This document shows, one piece after another, positions 1 through 8,450 of a stretch of DNA of 64,000 bases. Origin of the DNA: Candidatus Magnetominusculus dajiuhuensis. Lineage in GTDB: Bacteria > Nitrospirota > Thermodesulfovibrionia > Thermodesulfovibrionales > Magnetobacteriaceae. The stretch covers positions 1-64,000 of the forward strand of contig JADFXP010000009.1 in assembly GCA_015233465.1 (NCBI GenBank), given 5' to 3'. Positions within the stretch are counted from its first letter, which is position 1. Each line of letters begins with the position of its first letter. The notes beneath the pieces were generated by a model. That model worked only from the letters and a program-made list of their open reading frames with translations, was not told the DNA's origin and did not search any database. The translations under genes and the position numbers were made by a program.

Positions 1-813
1 CAGGGGTGTGGATTAAAACTTGAACACTACCTGTAGCCTACATTGGATCAAATGTCCCCCCTTGTACAGGGGTGTGGATTGAAACCAAAATGGCTCGTAG
101 AAACACCTGCACAGGAAAGTCACCCCTTGTACAGGGGTGTGGATTGAAACACTTTAAAATTGAACCTGTACCATGCTGATGACGTCACCCCTTGTACAGG
201 GGTGTGGATTGAAACACAAATGAGATGCCCCATTTGCATTATGGGGACGTCACCCCTTGTACAGGGGTGTGGATTGAAACTTTTGCGGGCAGGTCTTCAG
301 ATTGATCGTCTTTGGTCACCCCTTGTACAGGGGTGTGGATTGAAACTGTAAATCGTAGTTTGGCATCTATCGCAAGCTATGGGTCACCCCTTGTACAGGG
401 GTGTGGATTGAAACAAAAGGTGAGGGGGTAAATACTCATGAACTCCAAGTCACCCCTTGTACAGGGGTGTGGATTGAAACAACCATCCCAACTATATAAT
501 TTTATCTCTACTCCGTCACCCCTTGTACAGGGGTGTGGATTGAAACAAAATGAATGACCATAACGGAATAAAAATATTAACGTCACCCCTTGTACAGGGG
601 TGTGGATTGAAACTATGATGCTATATTGCTTAATCCCTGAATTATCGTCACCCCTTGTACAGGGGTGTGGATTGAAACCACAGATTGGAGATTGCTAAGC
701 AGCGGTCTAGTAATGTCACCCCTTGTACAGGGGTGTGGATTGAAACTTGATTGCTATTAGATTGTTACCATGAAATGGAACGTCACCCCTTGTACAGGGG
801 TGTGGATTGAAAC
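1..813 (+). CRISPR. CRISPR array, type I-C-like repeat, cut by the window edge
   Basis: Twelve complete 32-nt repeats (starts 54, 119, 184, 249, 315, 383, 449, 515, 582, 647, 715, 782) follow one partial repeat at 1-19. The repeat starts GTCACCCCTTGTAC and ends GTGGATTGAAAC, with an inner stem formed by CCCCTTGTACAGGGG. Spacers are 33-36 nt and all differ. Length, stem and the ATTGAAAC end match type I-C repeats and imply transcription rightward, with the leader outside the window to the left. Two repeats deviate: the partial one has GATTAAAAC, and the one at 54-85 has C at its fourth base. The last repeat is perfect. No cas genes lie in the window. Confidence 0.97.
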
Positions 814-924
814 AAATCTTCAGTGGTTATCATTGCCGAAGGGTATCTTCACTTTTACATAAAATCTTATTCTTAAGACCTTTAATACCTCATTATAATC
901 GTATTTATGGCTTTTGCTTCATTT

Positions 925-943
925 ACTCCTTTTCAAAAGGAGT
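925..943 (+). terminator. Perfect hairpin after the CRISPR array
   Basis: ACTCCTTTT and AAAAGGAGT form a perfect 9-bp stem around a single C. An AT-rich tract follows but no clean U-run. It sits about 110 nt past the last repeat and could end the array transcript. An operator role for the downstream receiver gene is an alternative. Confidence 0.4.
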
Positions 944-987
944 ATTTATATTTCGTTCATTGATAATGGCGTTTTTGTTGGTTTAAC

Positions 988-1016
988 TTGACAAATATAT
1001 TTTTTATAGCATAACA
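988..1016 (+). promoter_or_regulatory. Putative sigma-70 promoter of the receiver gene
   Basis: A perfect -35 TTGACA at 988-993 is followed after 17-18 nt by ATAACA/TAACAT, a weak -10. The start codon of the receiver gene is 30-45 nt further on. Confidence 0.5.
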
Positions 1017-1061
1017 TATATAGATATTATAGGTTTCTATCAAAGAATGTTCAGTATAATT

Positions 1062-1454
1062 ATGGAAAAATCAAAAAAAATATTAATAGTTGATGATGAG
1101 CCTCATATCAGGCTATTGCTTGAGCAAACCTTGGAAGAGCTTGAGGATGAAGGTGTTGAACTTATTTCTGTTGAAAACGGAGAGGAAGGACTTGAAACTA
1201 TTAAATCTCAAAAACCAGATCTCGTTTTCCTCGATGTTATGATGCCTAAGATGAATGGATTTGAGGTCTGTAACGCCGTTAAAAATGAACTAAAATTGAA
1301 AAATATTTATATTATCATGCTTACTGCTAAAGGTCAGGAATTCGATAGAGCCAGGGGTGAAGAGGTTGGGGCTGATATTTATATGACTAAACCTTTTAAT
1401 CCAGATGACGTTGTTGAAAAGGCTATTGAAATACTTGGCCTCAATAGAACATAA
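1062..1454 (+). CDS. Stand-alone receiver-domain response regulator (CheY-like)
   Basis: About 130 residues, almost exactly one receiver domain with no output domain. Visible are the acidic pocket in KKILIVDDEP, the phospho-acceptor Asp in LVFLDVMMP, the Thr in MLTAK and the conserved Lys in MTKPF. Such proteins take phosphate from a histidine kinase and act through protein contacts. No kinase is adjacent, so the partner is unknown. An upstream in-frame ATG at 1047 would add five residues; the start at 1062 places the receiver fold at the usual distance. No strong ribosome-binding site marks either start. The gene is followed by a separate promoter, so it appears monocistronic. Confidence 0.9.
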   Translation: MEKSKKILIVDDEPHIRLLLEQTLEELEDEGVELISVENGEEGLETIKSQKPDLVFLDVMMPKMNGFEVCNAVKNELKLKNIYIIMLTAKGQEFDRARGEEVGADIYMTKPFNPDDVVEKAIEILGLNRT

Positions 1455-1503
1455 TAGAGTATAGATAGATCTTAATTATTTTGAAAGGTTATTAGATTAA
1501 GTA

Positions 1504-1532
1504 TTGACTTTATTAATAAATATGTGTATACT
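1504..1532 (+). promoter_or_regulatory. Sigma-70 promoter of the TIR gene
   Basis: TTGACT (1504-1509), 17 nt, then TATACT (1527-1532): a near-consensus promoter with ideal spacing. It would leave a 5' leader of about 150 nt before the TIR gene. I recognise no riboswitch fold in that leader. Confidence 0.65.
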
Positions 1533-1691
1533 AAGTTTAAGTTAGCAATCAATTAGGGAGTAAACCCCCCATTCTACTTTTATATTACATTTATAAATAA
1601 CTGTATTATTAAAGACAGGGTATGCAATATGTTTAACTATTAATGCAGATACTGTTAGGAAGAGTATAAACTTTCCACGTCTAAAAATATT

Positions 1692-2429
1692 ATGAATTCA
1701 AAAAAGATTAACTGTATAATTAGTCATCCATGGTTAGATTCCAATAATCCCTTTATATTAAGATTAGAGGAAAGCATGATTAAGCAGGGATTTGACATCC
1801 AAGTAGACAATGAACGCGCCTTATCAGAAGATAATCTATCAATGATTATCAAAAATATCTTAAAATCTGAAGGGGATATATTTTTACTTGTACTTACAAA
1901 TAAGGCATTTCAATCTGAATTTTGCGCTAAGGAACTTGACTTTGTATTAAAGGCAGATAAGCCCATCGTTCCAATCTTTACAGATTCCTGTAATATTCCT
2001 GACTCAATGATTTCATTATTCTATGCAGATTTTAGGGATTTGTCACCGCTTGAGACCCCTGAATTTGATATAAATAAATTTGAATTAGAGATTGAAAGGC
2101 TGTCTCATGGTATTAAAAGAACCCTTAGGATGCACCAATTAATAAAGATTCTCAATAATCATAAACCTGAAAAACGTATTGAAGCTGCTAAAATGCTCGC
2201 TGAAAAGCGTTATCCAAAGGCTGTAAAGGCAATATATGCCCGTCTTGGCAAGGAACTTGACAGTAATGTTATTTATTGGTTTGCTATGGCTCTTGGCAAA
2301 CTTGCAGAACTAAAGTCTCAAGAAGGAGATCGGGCAAAAAAGATTCTCAAAGATCTTCAATCAAATAAATCCCTTAAGGTTAAACAGGGTGTCCTTAACG
2401 CCTTAATGAATCTTAAGAGAATATCATAG
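1692..2429 (+). CDS. TIR-domain protein with C-terminal HEAT-like repeats
   Basis: 245 residues. Residues 1-115 look like a TIR domain: CIISHPWLDSN as the first strand, a BB-loop region, GDIFLLVLTN, then SEFCAKEL. The last matches the TIR SxxCxxEL motif and supplies the putative catalytic Glu at about residue 81; PIVPIFTD follows. Residues 150-245 contain helical repeats of HEAT type (EKRIEAAKMLAEKRYPKAVKAIYARL). TIR domains with this Glu often hydrolyse NAD+, and in bacteria many serve as antiphage effectors. Pairing with HEAT repeats suggests a protein-sensing half. There is no adjacent partner gene. It lies about 900 bp from a CRISPR array and has its own promoter and terminator. Enzymatic activity is inferred. 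Confidence 0.75.
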   Translation: MNSKKINCIISHPWLDSNNPFILRLEESMIKQGFDIQVDNERALSEDNLSMIIKNILKSEGDIFLLVLTNKAFQSEFCAKELDFVLKADKPIVPIFTDSCNIPDSMISLFYADFRDLSPLETPEFDINKFELEIERLSHGIKRTLRMHQLIKILNNHKPEKRIEAAKMLAEKRYPKAVKAIYARLGKELDSNVIYWFAMALGKLAELKSQEGDRAKKILKDLQSNKSLKVKQGVLNALMNLKRIS

Positions 2430-2459
2430 TTTTTTATTGATTTGATATAATTTAAATGA

Positions 2460-2497
2460 AATCCCCGTAATATTCTGCGGAGATTCCATTTTTTTTT
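2460..2497 (+). terminator. Intrinsic terminator after the TIR gene
   Basis: AATCCCCG (2460-2467) pairs with CGGAGATT (2478-2485) with one mismatch, followed by a run of nine T at 2489-2497. It lies between convergent genes and fits the plus-strand TIR transcript best. Confidence 0.6.
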
Positions 2498-2505
2498 GCT
2501 TGAGA

Positions 2506-3024
2506 TTATACCTTGAAGGTATTTAAGATTGTATCACTGGCAAATGATGATGCCCCTAAGTATGCTGCAACAAATATATCTTTATCCTCCCAGCCTAAAG
2601 AATGAAGTTTATTAATATCCGTTTTATCTATAGAAAGAGGTTCTTTGACACTTTTAAGGATAAATAACAGTATTGCCTTTTCTCTTTCATCAAGAGGGAC
2701 TTTATTTGGGTCAGATTTTGCCGCGTCAATTGCCTCTTTGCTTATGCCCGCCTGCATAAGCATCCCGGCGTTCATGTCTATACAGAATGAACATTTTTGT
2801 ATAACAGAGACTAACATTCTAATAAACGCCTTTAGATTAGGACTGAATTTCGTGTATCCCATTCCAAATTGAATAGATCCAGCTAATAATTCTAAAATTT
2901 CTGGGCATACGCCGTAAAGCTGCATCGGCTCTGGAACCATTCCCATTTTTTCATTAAACATAGAATAAATCTCTTTTACCTTGCCTTCTGCATCTTCTGG
3001 TTTTACTGTCTTGATAATAGCCAT
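2506..3024 (-). CDS. AhpD/carboxymuconolactone decarboxylase-like protein
   Basis: About 172 residues with the family's CxxC in QKCSFCIDMNAG, preceded by FIRMLVSVIQ, as in peroxidase-related AhpD-fold proteins. These small helical proteins use the two cysteines for thiol-based peroxide reduction or related redox chemistry in the cytoplasm. The start at 3024 is chosen because GGAGG sits 7 nt upstream. An in-frame ATG at 3039 would overlap that ribosome-binding site. It lies just downstream of the TetR gene on the same strand, so the two probably form a repressor-target operon. Substrate not known. Confidence 0.85.
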   Translation of the reverse strand: MAIIKTVKPEDAEGKVKEIYSMFNEKMGMVPEPMQLYGVCPEILELLAGSIQFGMGYTKFSPNLKAFIRMLVSVIQKCSFCIDMNAGMLMQAGISKEAIDAAKSDPNKVPLDEREKAILLFILKSVKEPLSIDKTDINKLHSLGWEDKDIFVAAYLGASSFASDTILNTFKV

Positions 3025-3057
3025 TTTAATATCCTCCATAAAGCTAATGATATAAGG

Positions 3058-3654
3058 CTATGCCCTATTATTTGTAGTCAATATATATGTAAAAAGTATA
3101 TTGATAAATCTCTTTAGAGGCTCTGTGCTCTTTCCTGACTTCATTACTAATAACGCACCTTCCCAACTGCTCATGATAAAATCTGCAATGTCTAATGTAT
3201 TTATTTCCATGGGGATTTCTCCCATAGACTTAGCATCTTTGATGATTGTTTCTATGCTGTCTCTTATTAGAAGAAGGACAGAGTTTATTTTTTTGCGAAT
3301 AGGCTCGCTTAGATCGCTCATCTCAAGTGCAAAATTACCAATAGGACACCCAAGTCTGCATCCTGAACCTTCATAAAAAACAATGAATGATTCAAGAAAG
3401 TTACGTAATCTTGTAAGAGGCGATTTATTTGTATCCTCAGCATATTGATCAAACCATCCTTTAAGAAATTGAGAATAATGGTCTATCACTGTAAGGGCAA
3501 AATCCTCCTTGCTTTTGAAATGAAAATAAAATGACCCTTTTGGAATGCCAGAAGCGCTTAATATTTCGGCAATACCTGTGTTGTTATAACCATTTTGATG
3601 GAATAACCGTGCGCCAGTTTCTATAAGAAGTTGTTTTGTTTCAATTGATGTCAT
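3058..3654 (-). CDS. TetR/AcrR-family transcriptional repressor
   Basis: 198 residues. The N-terminal helix-turn-helix is typical (TGIAEILSASGIPKGSFYFHFKSKEDF, about residues 25-55). The C-terminal ligand domain contains GCRLGCPIGNFALEM, a signature seen in YxaF/LmrA-like members. It precedes the AhpD-like gene on the same strand. A long palindrome ends 5 nt from its start codon, so it very likely represses itself and its redox partner. The effector is not apparent from sequence. Confidence 0.9.
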   Translation of the reverse strand: MTSIETKQLLIETGARLFHQNGYNNTGIAEILSASGIPKGSFYFHFKSKEDFALTVIDHYSQFLKGWFDQYAEDTNKSPLTRLRNFLESFIVFYEGSGCRLGCPIGNFALEMSDLSEPIRKKINSVLLLIRDSIETIIKDAKSMGEIPMEINTLDIADFIMSSWEGALLVMKSGKSTEPLKRFINILFTYILTTNNRA

Positions 3655-3658
3655 GATT

Positions 3659-3684
3659 AATAATAGACCAGTCGGTTTATTATT
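3659..3684. promoter_or_regulatory. Palindromic operator of the TetR gene
   Basis: Half-sites AATAATAGACC and GGTTTATTATT flank AGTC and match at 10 of 11 paired positions. Position, next to the TetR start, and length fit a TetR-type operator. The GACC/GGTT core resembles known TetR-family sites. Confidence 0.7.
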
Positions 3685-3748
3685 GTCAAGATTAATCTTC
3701 GGCAGGATAATTTTTTTATAAATTAAAATATTATGAGTATACTATTCA

Positions 3749-4975
3749 TTAAATAACGCCAAGTTTTTTACCAATTTTCTTGAAGGCATCTAAGATAATA
3801 TCAAGGTGTTCATCAGTATGAGTTGCCATATAACTTGTCCTGACTAATGCCTTACCTGTAGGCACAGCAGGGCTTACAGCTACATTTACAAACACCCCTG
3901 CCTCTTGAAGCATAACTGCCATTCTGAATGCAAGTTCGTCTTCTTTGACTATTACAGGAATAATCGGTGTTTGCGTTGCGCCAATTACAAATCCAAGGTC
4001 TGTAAATCCCTTTAACATTTTATGGGTATTTCTCCATAGGGCCTCTCTTCTTTCAGGTTCTGCCTCTATTATATCTACTGCTGTGCTGACAGCTGCAATA
4101 GAAGCTGGAGGAGGGGAAGCGCTGAAGATCAGTGATCGCGCAGAGTGTTTTATAAAATGTATAATATCTTTATCGCCTGCGACAAAACCTCCGATTGATG
4201 CAAGTGATTTACTGTATGTACCCATTATAAGATCAACGTCATTTTCAAGCCCAAAGTGTTCAGCAGTGCCTCGTCCATGTGCGCCTAATACTCCAATCCC
4301 ATGGGCATCATCTACCATTAATCTTGCTCCATGTTTTTTGGAAATCTTCACAACACCTGGGAGATCAACAATATCTCCTTCCATACTAAATACGCCGTCA
4401 ACTATTGTTAATACTGGTTTATCACCAATATCTGTTAAGAGTCTGTCATAATCTGCCATATTGTTGTGACGATATTTACGAATAACTCCGTATGAAAGTT
4501 TGCACCCGTCAAATATGCTTGCATGATTTAATTTATCTATTACAGCGATATCGTTTTTGCCTACAAGGGCTGATATTACGCCAAGATTGACCTGATAACC
4601 TGTTGAAAATACGAGTGCTGCGTCTTTGCCCATAAAACGGGCTAATTTCACTTCAAGTTCTGTATGAATATCTAATGTGCCGTTTAAAAATCTTGAGCCA
4701 GCACATCCAGTGCCATATTTTTTTATAGCTTCAATTGCGCTTTCTTTGACCTTTGGGTGGTTTGTAAGTCCTAGATAATTATTTGAACCTGCCATTATCA
4801 TTTTCTTGCCATTAATTATAACAACAGGGTCTTGCGCGCTCTCTATTACCCTAAAATAGGGATACAATCCTGATGACTGCAATTCCTTAGCGCGAGTAAA
4901 TTTTACGCATTTATCAAAACAATCCTTTGTTTTTTTCTTAATTATCGTTGATTCCTTTACTGTTTTACGTTTCAT
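3749..4975 (-). CDS. PLP-dependent alpha-oxoamine synthase (serine palmitoyltransferase / KBL / AONS family)
   Basis: 408 residues, usual family length. Visible are MAGSNNYLGLTNHP, GTGCAGSRFLNGT, the Asp-His pair in MVDDAHGIGVLG and the PLP lysine in GTYSKSLASIGGF. The family condenses an amino acid with an acyl-CoA or acyl-ACP: glycine C-acetyltransferase, 8-amino-7-oxononanoate synthase or serine palmitoyltransferase. The YSKSLASIGGF context and the basic N-terminal extension resemble serine palmitoyltransferase-like proteins most, but sequence alone does not settle the substrate. It stands alone, with no biotin or threonine-degradation genes beside it. A GAGG lies about 13 nt upstream of the start. 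Confidence 0.85.
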   Translation of the reverse strand: MKRKTVKESTIIKKKTKDCFDKCVKFTRAKELQSSGLYPYFRVIESAQDPVVIINGKKMIMAGSNNYLGLTNHPKVKESAIEAIKKYGTGCAGSRFLNGTLDIHTELEVKLARFMGKDAALVFSTGYQVNLGVISALVGKNDIAVIDKLNHASIFDGCKLSYGVIRKYRHNNMADYDRLLTDIGDKPVLTIVDGVFSMEGDIVDLPGVVKISKKHGARLMVDDAHGIGVLGAHGRGTAEHFGLENDVDLIMGTYSKSLASIGGFVAGDKDIIHFIKHSARSLIFSASPPPASIAAVSTAVDIIEAEPERREALWRNTHKMLKGFTDLGFVIGATQTPIIPVIVKEDELAFRMAVMLQEAGVFVNVAVSPAVPTGKALVRTSYMATHTDEHLDIILDAFKKIGKKLGVI

Positions 4976-4979
4976 TATA

Positions 4980-5167
4980 TTAGTTTACCTCAACGTCTTT
5001 AATGGCTGCCAGCCTCAATAGATTTACAGCCCCAAAGCACTAAAAGTCATATCAATTTTCACAATAGAATCAAAATCCTCAAGGGTTTTTGCCAGTCTGG
5101 TTTGTTCAACTCCTTTGATATTAATATTTATCCGTAGATCTTTGCATAATGTATAAGTAAAATCCAA
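4980..5167 (-). pseudogene. Possible frameshifted gene remnant
   Basis: Read on the minus strand, one frame gives a coding-like 47-codon stretch ending LAKTLEDFDSIVKIDMTF... and then a stop at 5024. A second frame continues after it as ...GAVNLLRLAAIKDVEVN to a stop at 4980. Together they look like the C-terminal end of one protein broken by a frameshift. There is no ATG; a TTG at 5167 is the only candidate start. I do not recognise the family. The rest of this gap, to 5409, is very AT-rich with nothing I can name except a plausible leader for the next operon. Confidence 0.3.
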
Positions 5168-5409
5168 CTCTATATATACATATCGGTATTATTAATATAC
5201 TTCTTTACAAATTTAAGAGTTATAATATAACAGATATAGTTATTATTTTTCTATGCTATTTATATAAAAGTATAATTGCATTATATTTTTTATTAATTAT
5301 GCTCAAAAGGTCAACTTAATTTTTAGATAAAGTGGATTTTTAATAATTATATATAAATAATATGTATTAGCATGTATCTTGCTACTACATTTATATGAAG
5401 GATGTAAGT

Positions 5410-7254
5410 ATGAAAAAAACGTTGTTGATATTATTGGTTATGATAGTGTCATTTTGCCCGTCAATTCTGGCTTCTGACACATTGGACAAGTATTTAGTAT
5501 CTCCTGATTTAAAGCGCGTGTGGACTCTGCTTCAGGCGGAAAAATATTCTGCTGCCTCGCAAATGCGGATAAAATTTCAAGATGATAAGACTTCTTTATC
5601 CATTTATCACTTTCTGTTTGCAAAGGTGCTTGCAAGTAAACATAAATATTTAGAGGCAATAGATAATTATGGAATGGCATCAAGCGCATTTGCCTCCGTA
5701 AAGCCTGAGAGTATATCTGATTTGAGCAGACAGATTGTAGAGGTCTCTATGCTTGAGCGCGCACAGACGTATTATAAGATTGAGTATTATGTTGAGTCTT
5801 ATGGGCTTTATTTGATGTTTATTAAAAATAATCCATCATCAAAATATATAGATACTGCATATGCAGGCATTGCTCAATGTCTTATAGAGATGGGGAGGCC
5901 TCATGAGGCAATGGGATATGCTAATAAGATCACACCAAGCGCTGCTGCGCAATATATTAAGGCAAATATCTATCAATCATTTGGAGATACTCAAAATGCA
6001 GATTTGATCTATAAAAATGTGGTTCAGGCAGATAAGGCTTTTTTAGATAACTCTGATTCTACAAAATATTATTATGGAGAAACCCTGCGTCAAACTGGAA
6101 ATCTTACCCTTGCAAAGAGATACCTAGTTCAACTTTATGATAAGCCTTTTGTGTATAGGGCTGCGTTAAGCATGGGGTTGATTAATCTTGAAGAAGGAAA
6201 TTCATATTCAGCGTTAAAATATTTTAATCAAGCCCTTGAGGCAATAGATTATAAGATCAGAAAAGATGCCTCAATCAATATTGCAAAGGCATATTTGAAA
6301 GATAAAAAACCTTATCTGGCAAAGCCTTATATAGTTACTGCCATTAGTTTAAATCCAACTCAGGCTGAAAAAGATAACATGAATCTATTATTGATCAAGA
6401 CCTTAAGATTAAGCGGAGAATATGATAAGGCCTCTGAAATGTTAAAGGATTTTATTGCAAAGCATGGTTCTGCTTATAATGGAGTCCTTGATGAGGTAGA
6501 GGCATTGCTGGTTGATGTTAAGGATAATGAGAAGGATAAATTTCCTAAGATTTGGAAGATGTTTAGCTCTATATTTTATGCAAATAAAAATATGAAGGTT
6601 TTATATATGGCAAAAGACGCACTAAAAAATTCTATTGAGGAATCTAATAATATGCTCACATGGCTTTCAAATAATGGTCCTGATGATGTAAAGGCAGATA
6701 GTCTTAAGGAATTAGCGGAGTTAAAGGCATTATCAGGGGATCATCAAGGTCTTCTATCACTGACAGGCAGGCTCAAAAAGATAAGCGGCGCAAACGATTG
6801 GCTTACAAGGATGGAGGCAATCTCTTATTATCTATCAAAACAAAATTCAATGGCTTATTCTATGTTAAAAAATATAAAGATATTAGATGCTAAGGATATT
6901 GAGATGCTCAGAGAGACCTTTACCTCTGATAAAGATGTTCGTAAATCAATTGGTTTTTATGAAGATATCGTCCAAAAAAGGGGAGGGGCAATTGAGGATT
7001 ATTTAAAACTCGCGGATGTGTATTATTTCAATCTAAAAAATAATGAAAAGGCTTTAAAATATTATCAATTGGCATTAAAGACAGAACCTGATAATGGATG
7101 GGCATTATATATGACTGCAATATTATCCAATAATATTGAAGAGGCAAAAAAGATGTATGAAAAAATCAGCTCTCAAAAATCAGTATACGGCAAGATGGCA
7201 GCTACAATACTTGAACAGAATGTTACAAGAAAAAGCGTTTCAGAGGTGCAATAA
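5410..7254 (+). CDS. Exported TPR-repeat protein heading the flagellar regulatory operon
   Basis: About 614 residues. An N-terminal signal peptide (MKKTLLILLVMIVSFCPSILA) is followed by TPR-like helical repeats through most of the length, clearest near residues 270-300 (GLINLEEGNSYSALKYFNQAL) and 540-575 (YLKLADVYYFNLKNNEKALKYYQLAL). The start at 5410 is preferred because AAGGA lies 7 nt upstream; the upstream ATG at 5395 would place that site inside the gene. The stop overlaps the next ATG by one base (TAATG), indicating translational coupling to the kinase. A role as periplasmic scaffold or sensor for flagellar control is inferred from position only. Confidence 0.8.
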   Translation: MKKTLLILLVMIVSFCPSILASDTLDKYLVSPDLKRVWTLLQAEKYSAASQMRIKFQDDKTSLSIYHFLFAKVLASKHKYLEAIDNYGMASSAFASVKPESISDLSRQIVEVSMLERAQTYYKIEYYVESYGLYLMFIKNNPSSKYIDTAYAGIAQCLIEMGRPHEAMGYANKITPSAAAQYIKANIYQSFGDTQNADLIYKNVVQADKAFLDNSDSTKYYYGETLRQTGNLTLAKRYLVQLYDKPFVYRAALSMGLINLEEGNSYSALKYFNQALEAIDYKIRKDASINIAKAYLKDKKPYLAKPYIVTAISLNPTQAEKDNMNLLLIKTLRLSGEYDKASEMLKDFIAKHGSAYNGVLDEVEALLVDVKDNEKDKFPKIWKMFSSIFYANKNMKVLYMAKDALKNSIEESNNMLTWLSNNGPDDVKADSLKELAELKALSGDHQGLLSLTGRLKKISGANDWLTRMEAISYYLSKQNSMAYSMLKNIKILDAKDIEMLRETFTSDKDVRKSIGFYEDIVQKRGGAIEDYLKLADVYYFNLKNNEKALKYYQLALKTEPDNGWALYMTAILSNNIEEAKKMYEKISSQKSVYGKMAATILEQNVTRKSVSEVQ

Positions 7255-8426
7255 TGGAAGACATAAGCCGCTTAAGCGATGCCTTTAAGAGTTTTACAGA
7301 GGCGTCAAAATCCCTTGAACATTATTATAAAAAACTTGAAGAAAGGGTCAAATATTTGACCTTAGAACTCGAAAAGAAAAATGAAGAACTCAAAACTGCA
7401 CTTGGTCAGACTCAAGAGGCAAAAGACTATCTAAACGGCGTGGTATATAGCCTAAGAGAGTCTGTTATCGTAATGGATAATGATTCAAAGATTACAATGA
7501 TAAACGGCGCTGCTGAAAAAATGTTAAGAGTTAATGCCAAAAATATAATTGGCACAGAATTTGCTTCTATTGATGTAATGCTTCAGAAAGAAGATAACGA
7601 CATGATATTGATGGCTGGCGACAGTAAGTATAATGTGCTGCTATCAACGTCAGAGGTACTTGACAAAGAAGGATCAATACGGGGGCAAGTTATGTTAATA
7701 CAGGATATTACGCAGATAAAGGAGCTTGAATCGCAGCAGGAGAGAAACAAGAGGCTGATAGCAATGGGCGAGATGGCTGCAAAGATTGTTCATGAGATCA
7801 GAAGCCCTCTGTGCAGCATTGAGTTAAATGCAACCATGCTTGCAAAGGATCTTGAAGGTACGGAGCAGAATGAGCTTGCAAGGGAGATATCTACTGGAAT
7901 AAAGAGTTTGAATAATATTTTAACTAATATGTTATATTTTGCAAAACCAAATAAACTTTCTCGCAGTGATGTTGACATAAATGTTATAATAGATGAGACT
8001 GTTAATCTGATGAGACCGTTGATTGAGACAAACGGGATTGCTATAAAGAACAGTTTTAACGGTGTAATAAGGACAAATGGAGATATTCAATTATTAAAGC
8101 AGGCATTTATGAATATTTTATTAAATGCGATTCAGGTAACGCCAGAAGGCGGGAGCATCAATATATCCGCTAAGGTAAGCGATGGATATACAATTGTTGA
8201 GGTAAGGGATCAAGGCATGGGAATAGAGCTTGATAATATAGAGAAGATATTTGATCCATTTTTCAGCACAAAGGACAGAGGCACAGGGCTTGGGCTTTCA
8301 ATAGCGTCAAAGATTATGCAGTCCCATGGCGGAGTTATAAAGGTATCAAGCGTTCCGGGTGCTGGGAGCAGTTTTTATTTATATTATCCGCTGACAGTAA
8401 GTTGTGAGAGTCATTGTTTGAATTAA
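7254..8426 (+). CDS. FlrB/FleS-type cytoplasmic PAS histidine kinase
   Basis: 390 residues without membrane segments. Order: coiled coil (about 15-60), PAS domain (60-155), HisKA with GEMAAKIVHEIRSP (phospho-His about 180), then HATPase with the N box (NILLNAIQ) and G boxes (DQGMGIELDNIEKIF, GTGLGLSIASKI). This is the layout of FlrB/FleS kinases, which phosphorylate an NtrC-like flagellar activator. The cognate regulator starts 25 nt downstream. It begins inside the stop codon of the TPR gene. Confidence 0.88.
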   Translation: MEDISRLSDAFKSFTEASKSLEHYYKKLEERVKYLTLELEKKNEELKTALGQTQEAKDYLNGVVYSLRESVIVMDNDSKITMINGAAEKMLRVNAKNIIGTEFASIDVMLQKEDNDMILMAGDSKYNVLLSTSEVLDKEGSIRGQVMLIQDITQIKELESQQERNKRLIAMGEMAAKIVHEIRSPLCSIELNATMLAKDLEGTEQNELAREISTGIKSLNNILTNMLYFAKPNKLSRSDVDINVIIDETVNLMRPLIETNGIAIKNSFNGVIRTNGDIQLLKQAFMNILLNAIQVTPEGGSINISAKVSDGYTIVEVRDQGMGIELDNIEKIFDPFFSTKDRGTGLGLSIASKIMQSHGGVIKVSSVPGAGSSFYLYYPLTVSCESHCLN

Positions 8427-8450
8427 TTATTAGTACAGGAGACACGATAC

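Noticed and set aside
160-586. Open reading frames across the CRISPR array on both strands
   Set aside because: They are translations of the repeat-spacer array (repeated peptide motifs) and not genes.
1533-1691. Riboswitch in the 150-nt leader of the TIR gene
   Set aside because: I could not fit the known riboswitch cores; GGGAG and CCCCCC lie too close for a meaningful aptamer.
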